The notes beneath the pieces were generated by a model, which was not told the DNA's origin, made no database searches, and saw nothing but the letters and a program-made list of their open reading frames with translations. A stretch of 64,000 bases of DNA. Source: Acetobacteraceae bacterium. GTDB taxonomy: Bacteria > Pseudomonadota > Alphaproteobacteria > Acetobacterales > Acetobacteraceae. Of this stretch, positions 58,620 to 64,000 are shown in pieces. The translations under genes and the position numbers were made by a program. How positions within the stretch are numbered: position 1 is the stretch's first letter; each line of letters starts with the position of its first letter. The stretch is from assembly GCA_031291725.1 (NCBI GenBank), contig JARLIM010000034.1, positions 1-64,000 on the forward strand. Reading direction: 5' to 3'.

Positions 58620-59501
58620 CTATTTCATCCCGGTGATCGAAGCCGCCATCGCGCGCGGGTCACGTGCGGGCCAGCGACCGGCATCGACCTGGGCGAGGAA
58701 ATCACCAAGGATGTCATTGAACATCTGCGGTGCTTCCAGATTGATGGTGTGACCGCAATTCGGCATCACCGACAGCGCCGCGGACGGGATGGTGCGCTTC
58801 ATCAGCAAGGCGGGCGGCAGGCAGGGCCAATCCTCATCGCCGGTCAGGATCAGCGTCGGCACCGACAATGCGGCCATCTCGGCGGTGAGGTGATACAGCG
58901 ACGGGCGCTCTTTTTGGCAACCCAGTTGGGTATTGGCCGAGCCGAGGGCGGAGTGTTCGGCCAAATGCTGTTTGAAGATGGCGAAGCCGCGCGGGTCTTT
59001 GGCCTCGAACTGCACGCGCGTCGGGCCATAGGCGTAGCGTTCGGCGAAGGCGGCCATGCCGTCTTGCAGCAGAGCGGCCACAACCGTGTCCGCCTCCGCT
59101 TGGAATTGCGCGCGCTTATCCGGTTCCGCCCCATACCCGCAGCCAGCGACGCACAGCGACAATGCGCGGGTAGGATGGCGGAATCCGAAATGCAGCGTGG
59201 CGAACCCACCCATCGACAGGCCGCAAATATGCGCCGTCTCGATCCCCAGATGGTCGAGCACCGCTTTGATGTCATCGGCTGCCCGCGCCTGACTGTAAGA
59301 ACTGGCTTTCTCCGGCACGTCTGACGGCGGATAACCACGTGCTGCGTAGGAAATCGCCCGGTAGCGCCGCCCAAAATGCTGCATCTGGGCGTCCCAACTG
59401 CGATGATCGCCCGCGAATTCATGCACGAAGATCAGCGGCACACCGGAGCCAACGTCTTCGTAATGCAGGCGGATACCATCGTCGGTGGTGGCATAGGGCA
59501 T
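58620..59501 (-). CDS. Alpha/beta hydrolase
   Basis: GVPLIFVHEFAGDHRSWDAQ; nucleophile elbow GLSMGG; GHTINLEAPQMFND. Confidence 0.9.
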   Translation of the reverse strand: MPYATTDDGIRLHYEDVGSGVPLIFVHEFAGDHRSWDAQMQHFGRRYRAISYAARGYPPSDVPEKASSYSQARAADDIKAVLDHLGIETAHICGLSMGGFATLHFGFRHPTRALSLCVAGCGYGAEPDKRAQFQAEADTVVAALLQDGMAAFAERYAYGPTRVQFEAKDPRGFAIFKQHLAEHSALGSANTQLGCQKERPSLYHLTAEMAALSVPTLILTGDEDWPCLPPALLMKRTIPSAALSVMPNCGHTINLEAPQMFNDILGDFLAQVDAGRWPARDPRAMAASITGMK

Positions 59502-59582
59502 CGGTGTCTCTCCCGTTCAACCGGCAAAACGCCGCTTCAGCGTCGGTGTCATGCCCATCATAGACGTCAGATTGGACAATAT

Positions 59583-59868
59583 TCACCCCCGATAACGGAG
59601 GGCATCGACCAGTAAGGCGCATGCAGCCGAAGGTTTGCGGCGGTTGGTATGATAGAGGCGATCGCCGGAAGGCGGCGAGCCCCCGTGTGCAACAACACGG
59701 AACAGCCGACCTTGGGCCATGATGTCGATCACGTGATCCTTCATGACACAGGCCAGATCGAATCCGGCCTAGACGGCACGCGGGAACATGCCGGCATTGT
59801 GGAGCGCCACCTGCCCCTCCACGCGCAACCGCCACTCTCGCACGCCCTGTTCCAACTCCCACGCCTCA
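59583..59868 (-). pseudogene. C-terminal remnant of a second LysR-family regulator
   Basis: Minus frame: EQGVREWRLRVEGQVALHNAGMFPRAV*AGFDLACVMKDHVIDIMAQGRLFRVVAHGGSPPSGDRLYHTNRRKPSAACALLVDALRYRG*. Confidence 0.75.
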
Positions 59869-59955
59869 AGCCCGCCAGCGATTGGCGGTTGCAGATTGCG
59901 GCAGCGGCTTATATTGGCCTTTGACTCGACGGAGCCGCCGAGTCACCTTTGACCT

Positions 59956-60657
59956 ATGCGAAATGAGATAGTCCCCCGTATGCAGGTGCGAGGCCGTTCC
60001 TTTATGGCCTTTGTCATCGGGCCCGAAGCGCCGCTGCCGCTCTGGCTGAGCGCGCTTGACGCACAGATGCAGCGTTCGCCCGGATTCTTCGAGGCGCGCC
60101 CGGTTATTGTTGATTTCGCTGCCTTAAATCCGAACGATCCCGGCACGGACACGCTTATCGCTGCGCTTGAAAGCCGAGGGCTCAGTGTGATCGACGTCGA
60201 GAACGCGGGCGATCTGCCAAGTGCCGATCCCTGGCGTCGCCGGCTTGTTGGCGGGCGCGATACCGGCGTTGCGAAGCTGCCCGCGGAAGCCGTGGCGGCG
60301 CCGAAGCCAGCCGACGAACCATCATCGCCCCCCTCGCTCATCCTTGATGACCCAATCCGGTCAGGTCAGTCTGTGCTGTTCCTCAAGGGGGATGTCGTCG
60401 CCAATGGCTTTGTCTCATCGGGCGCGGAGATCCTTGCCAGCGGCTCTATCCACATCTATGGCGCGTTGCGCGGTCGTGCCATCGCGGGCGCGCTCGGCGA
60501 CGCTCATGCGCGAATCTTCTGCCAGAAATTCGAAGCAGAGTTGGTTTCAATCGACGGGTACTACAGCACCGCCGATGACTTTGATCCGGCTCTGCGCGGT
60601 CGGGCCGTGCAAATACGCCTGCTCAACGATGCCATCAGCATCACGCCACTTGGCTAA
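59956..60657 (+). CDS. minC: Septum site-determining protein MinC
   Basis: C-terminal RSGQSVLFLKGDVVANGFVSSGAEILASGSIHIYGALRGRAIAGALGDAHARIFCQKFEAELVSIDGYY; upstream of minDE. Confidence 0.94.
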   Translation: MRNEIVPRMQVRGRSFMAFVIGPEAPLPLWLSALDAQMQRSPGFFEARPVIVDFAALNPNDPGTDTLIAALESRGLSVIDVENAGDLPSADPWRRRLVGGRDTGVAKLPAEAVAAPKPADEPSSPPSLILDDPIRSGQSVLFLKGDVVANGFVSSGAEILASGSIHIYGALRGRAIAGALGDAHARIFCQKFEAELVSIDGYYSTADDFDPALRGRAVQIRLLNDAISITPLG

Positions 60658-60673
60658 CTACAGGGAACCGGAC

Positions 60674-61489
60674 ATGGCCAAAGTTGTCGTCGTCACATCT
60701 GGCAAGGGGGGTGTTGGCAAAACCACCTCCACCGCTGCCCTCGGTGCGGCCCTCGCTCAAAGCGGCGAACGCGTGGTCGTCGTCGATTTCGACGTGGGGT
60801 TGCGCAACCTTGATCTCATCATGGGGGCCGAGCGCCGCGTGGTGTTTGATTTGATCAATGTGATCCAGGGCGATGCAAAGCTCACGCAGGCATTGATCCG
60901 CGACAAGCGGCTGGAAAACCTGATGTTGCTTCCCGCATCCCAGACACGGGATAAGGACGCGCTGACCGGCGAAGGCGTTGCCCGCGTGATCGCCGAACTG
61001 CGCGAGAGCTTCGATTGGGTTCTGTGCGACAGCCCTGCCGGCATCGAACGCGGTGCGTTACTGGCGATGCACCACGCGGATATCGCCGTGGTCGTCACCA
61101 ACCCCGAAGTGTCCTCCGTGCGTGACAGCGACCGCATCATCGGCATGCTTGACAGCACCACCGAGCGCGCTGAGCGCGGCGAGCGTATTGAAAAGCATCT
61201 GCTGCTCACCCGCTACGACCCGGCGCGGGCCCAGCGTGGCGACATGCTGTCGGTGGAGGATGTGCTGGAAATTCTGTCCATCCCGCTTCTTGGCATCATC
61301 CCCGAAAGCCAGGAGGTGCTGCGTGCGTCCAATGTCGGCTCCCCCGTCACCCTCAACGCGCCGGTCAGCGCCCCGGCCCGTGCTTACAGCGATGCCGTGC
61401 GGCGCCTTCGTGGTGAGATCGTGGAGATGACCATTCCCTCCGACAAGATCGGGTTGGTGGCTCGCCTGTTCGGGCGGCGCGTGGCATGA
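60674..61489 (+). CDS. minD: Septum site-determining ATPase MinD
   Basis: [29 protein letters not shown]...[18 protein letters not shown]-terminal amphipathic tail [14 protein letters not shown]. Confidence 0.97.
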   Translation: MAKVVVVTSGKGGVGKTTSTAALGAALAQSGERVVVVDFDVGLRNLDLIMGAERRVVFDLINVIQGDAKLTQALIRDKRLENLMLLPASQTRDKDALTGEGVARVIAELRESFDWVLCDSPAGIERGALLAMHHADIAVVVTNPEVSSVRDSDRIIGMLDSTTERAERGERIEKHLLLTRYDPARAQRGDMLSVEDVLEILSIPLLGIIPESQEVLRASNVGSPVTLNAPVSAPARAYSDAVRRLRGEIVEMTIPSDKIGLVARLFGRRVA

Positions 61490-61752
61490 ACGGCTTCCTG
61501 AGCTTTTTTCGCAAGCGTCCCACGGCCAACCTGGCGCGCGAGCGGCTGCAGATATTGCTGTCGCATGAGCGCGCCTCGGCCGGACAAGAAGGGCTCGTCA
61601 ATACCTTGCGCGAGGAAATTCTTGCCGTCATTGCCAAGCACATTCACGTCAACCGCGATCAGGTGCAGGTGAAGGTGGAACGCCACGGCGAAGCATCGAT
61701 CCTGGAGATCGATGTCACGATGCCGGTGCACCGCATGACACTGCCAACGTAA
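61486..61752 (+). CDS. minE: Cell division topological specificity factor MinE
   Basis: [49 protein letters not shown]. Confidence 0.95.
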   Translation: MNGFLSFFRKRPTANLARERLQILLSHERASAGQEGLVNTLREEILAVIAKHIHVNRDQVQVKVERHGEASILEIDVTMPVHRMTLPT

Positions 61753-61764
61753 CAGCACGGCCCC

Positions 61765-61799
61765 GATGGTGGCGAAGTCGCGCCAATCCCGCCACCATC
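61765..61799 (+). terminator. Hairpin GATGGTGGCG-N15-CGCCACCATC after minE
   Basis: 10-bp perfect stem 13 nt after minE stop; no U-tract. Confidence 0.5.
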
Positions 61800-61858
61800 G
61801 CACGAAGCCCGCTATTGCATATTGCGATCTCCGACATCGACGGCCGCCTCATGGCGCC

Positions 61859-61916
61859 AGAGCAACATCCAACCTGACTGACCGCGCAGCGGCTCAGCCA
61901 TGTTGGACGTTGCTCT
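61859..61916. repeat. Inverted repeat AGAGCAACATCCAAC / GTTGGACGTTGCTCT
   Basis: 14 of 15 positions pair, 28-nt loop. Confidence 0.7.
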
Positions 61917-62146
61917 CGTTTGAGTCACTGTAGCGTGCTTATTATACAATATTGAATTGTTATATGTTTATCGACAATTGAAACAATGCTATAAGAAATT
62001 GAATTGTTTTATGATAATGGATAAAATCAATTTGTAACCCAGTGCAATTTTTTGATGAGTTTTGAAAAGATTTCAAAGGCAAAAATTGCAACCATTTGAT
62101 TATAAATGATTTATATATTTATCGAGATTCGCCAGCCTCGTGCCGG

Positions 62147-62160
62147 TTGATTTGAATCAA
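62147..62160. promoter_or_regulatory. Exact FNR/FixK-type box TTGATTTGAATCAA upstream of csgF
   Basis: Exact match to TTGAT-N4-ATCAA in an AT-rich intergenic region, 137 nt before the csgF candidate start. Confidence 0.7.
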
Positions 62161-62296
62161 GACAAATAGAGAAAATTAAAGTAATTATCCCGTCAGAAGC
62201 CAAAAAATATTGATGGCTCATAAGAAAAATATTGCTGTGTTAACGGCTTTTCGCGACCGCTCAGAAGGCGGCGGGAGTTGTCGGGAGGTTGGTCAT

Positions 62297-62739
62297 ATGC
62301 GTGATATTGGGCTTTTTGCGTTTTCTGGGGGCTGGGCATTGCGGTCACCGCACATGCGTCAGATCTGACATATAATATGATGTCGCCAAACTTTGGCGGT
62401 TCCAACGGTATTGCGTTGTCGATGGCGCAAGAGGCAAACGGCCTCAAGGCTTCACAGGCCCAAGCGCGGGCGGCGGCCAGCGCGGCGTTGACTGGCAGCT
62501 CCAGCACCTCACAGGCGAGTGCGCAGAACCAGGCGTTCATCAATGCTATTATTTCGCAGTTGACTGGGCTGGTCGCTTACAAGGTGGCTGCGGGGATTGC
62601 CAATTCAGCCGACGGTCAAGCCGGTACCGTGCAATCGGGCGATACCACAATATCCTATGTCAACACGGGCGGGCAGCTCTCGGTCACACTGACGTCGCCA
62701 TCAGGCTCGACGACGTTGGCTGTGCCGACGGGGCTGTGA
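62297..62739 (+). CDS. csgF: Curli assembly protein CsgF-like, apparent 1-nt frameshift within the signal peptide
   Basis: SD GGAGG plus ATG at 62297 encodes MRDIGLFAF; in another frame, VTAHA|SDLTYNMMSPNFGGSNGIALSMAQEANG...AINAIISQL-like region and GQLSVTLTSPSGSTTLAVPTGL continue to 62739. Confidence 0.75.
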
Positions 62740-63554
62740 CGTCGATGAAGCCCCGCACCTTCCGCTCCCGCACGCTGCGTTCCAGCGTCGCTCTGGTGGC
62801 GGTTAATCTGGCGTTGGTTGGCTGTGTCGCCGGACCGATGCCTTCAAGCGTGCCCGAGACCGTTGCAAAGGAGGATATCGCTCTACCCGCCCCGCCATCG
62901 CGGCCCCTGACGGTTGGCGTGTATTCCTGCATCGACACCACTGGCCAGCGCCGTCCAACCGGGCTGTCACAAGAGCTGAGTACTGCCGTGCCGATGGATT
63001 GCACGCCCTACCTGGTGAAAGCCTTGCAGGAATTGTCACCGGGATATCTCAATCTTGTCGAACGCCAGCACGTCGATGAATTGCTGCGCGAGCGGCAGAT
63101 CGGCACCCTGGCGCTGAACGCCGGCGCCGCCGTCGCCGCCGGGACCGCCGCACACACTCCCCCACTGCGCCAACTTGCCACCCTGCAGGTGGCCGAGGTG
63201 CTGCTGATCGGCCAGGTGGTGGCATATGACCGAGAGACGCAGGATGTCAGCGCAGGCTTTGCACTCGCGGGCGTGGGCGGCACCGGAACCTACGTGACCG
63301 ATCTTGTCACCTTCAGCCTGCGTGCCGTTGCCGTGCAAACCGGGTCGGTGTTGGGCGAGACGATGGTGACCAAGTCGATCACCTCGTTCAAGCTTGGCGC
63401 GCATGACACCCAAATTTGGCCAACCACCGTGATGGAGGCGGAGCTTGGTGGTTCGACCAACGAGCCGGTTGGCTTGGCCTTGCGGTTGGCAACGCGCAGC
63501 GCGCTGAAGGAATTGGTCACAAACGGCATCGCGTCCGGCTGGTGGCGATCCTGA
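62736..63554 (+). CDS. csgG: Curli production/secretion lipoprotein CsgG-like
   Basis: Lipobox LALVGC; LTVGVYSCIDTTGQ; NLVERQHVDELLRERQIG; VAEVLLIGQVVAYDRETQDVSAGFALAGVGGTGTYVTDLVTFSLRAVAVQTGSVLG. Confidence 0.85.
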   Translation: MTSMKPRTFRSRTLRSSVALVAVNLALVGCVAGPMPSSVPETVAKEDIALPAPPSRPLTVGVYSCIDTTGQRRPTGLSQELSTAVPMDCTPYLVKALQELSPGYLNLVERQHVDELLRERQIGTLALNAGAAVAAGTAAHTPPLRQLATLQVAEVLLIGQVVAYDRETQDVSAGFALAGVGGTGTYVTDLVTFSLRAVAVQTGSVLGETMVTKSITSFKLGAHDTQIWPTTVMEAELGGSTNEPVGLALRLATRSALKELVTNGIASGWWRS

Positions 63555-63641
63555 CCGAAAGAATTTTCCCTCGCCTGCCTCCCCCTGGCGAGTGGAAATA
63601 ACGCCCGGCTTCACCGCTGGGCAAGCAAGAGGACAAAGATC

Positions 63642-64000
63642 ATGCGTAACTCTTTAAAACTTCTGGTGGCAACGACAGCCCTGATCGGGGTGACCCAATT
63701 GGCGCATGCTACAAGTGCAAATACCATTTACATTGATGCCACAGACAACTCAGGCAGCGTAAGCTCGATTGCGATCGTTCAGGATTCGACTGGTTCGGGA
63801 AACGTCGTGGCGAGCACCGGTGCCGGCACTGCCGCGCTGCCAATCGCCGGTGCTATGGGCAATGTGTCGATCACCCAGACGGGCAGCGGCAACGTGCTGT
63901 CCGGTGGAATCAAGGTCGCGCCGTCGAGCGGCACGGCTGGCGATCTCACCGCAAGCTACACCAGCGGCAGCAATGGCACCAACACAGACTCACTCACCAT
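63642..64000 (+). CDS. Secreted curlin-like repeat protein, partial (continues past window)
   Basis: Signal peptide MRNSLKLLVATTALIGVTQLAHA then SSIAIVQDSTGSGNVVAS and GNVSITQTGSGNVLSG, curlin-type Q-x-GxGN repeats; no stop before window end. Confidence 0.7.
   Translation, partial: MRNSLKLLVATTALIGVTQLAHATSANTIYIDATDNSGSVSSIAIVQDSTGSGNVVASTGAGTAALPIAGAMGNVSITQTGSGNVLSGGIKVAPSSGTAGDLTASYTSGSNGTNTDSLT

Noticed and set aside
59922-59945. Short inverted repeat TGACTCG...CGAGTCA upstream of minC
   Set aside because: Only 7-bp arms; too short to distinguish from chance in this window.
62193-62543. 116-aa minus-strand ORF over csgF
   Set aside because: No signature; the CsgF-like reading on plus strand and the csgF-csgG overlap are better supported.
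2552-64000. Prophage, CRISPR array, or complete integrative element
   Set aside because: No repeat-spacer arrays, phage structural genes, intact integrase or duplicated tRNA end were seen.

Overview
64 kb window from a high-GC alphaproteobacterium; an Acetobacteraceae-like origin is my inference from protein style, not searched. Order: 3' end of glpX, recJ, tRNA-Glu(CTC); a TPR adenylate cyclase; a PEP-CTERM-like GDSL esterase; relics of mobile DNA and a truncated nnrS. Then a nitrate-respiration locus (moeA, PPIase, narIJHG on -; Crp/Fnr regulator, fused narK, mobB, HPP-CBS on +). Then accessory catabolic and transport modules: M20 amidohydrolase/MFS/MarR, polar amino-acid-type ABC plus aroQ, a decayed IS5-family element, YeiH/LysR, a TarD-like tartrate dehydratase, and a flavin monooxygenase/amidohydrolase/AAHS transporter. 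Then a FIST protein with a hybrid histidine kinase, a BigR-like ArsR/rhodanese/RND cluster with a thioredoxin, an amidase/CoA-transferase/enoyl-CoA hydratase/TauABC-like operon, minCDE, and finally a curli-type locus (csgF, csgG, curlin-like protein running off the end). The most interesting signals are: (i) the curli-type locus, with an exact FNR-type box in a very AT-rich leader and an apparent 1-nt frameshift separating the csgF start/signal peptide from the mature protein; (ii) two abutting FNR-like boxes in the narG/regulator intergenic region; (iii) several gene relics (nnrS, serine recombinase, AhpD/CMD, LysR, transposase); (iv) several perfect palindromes at plausible operator positions. 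All family calls are from reading the translations; no database search was run.
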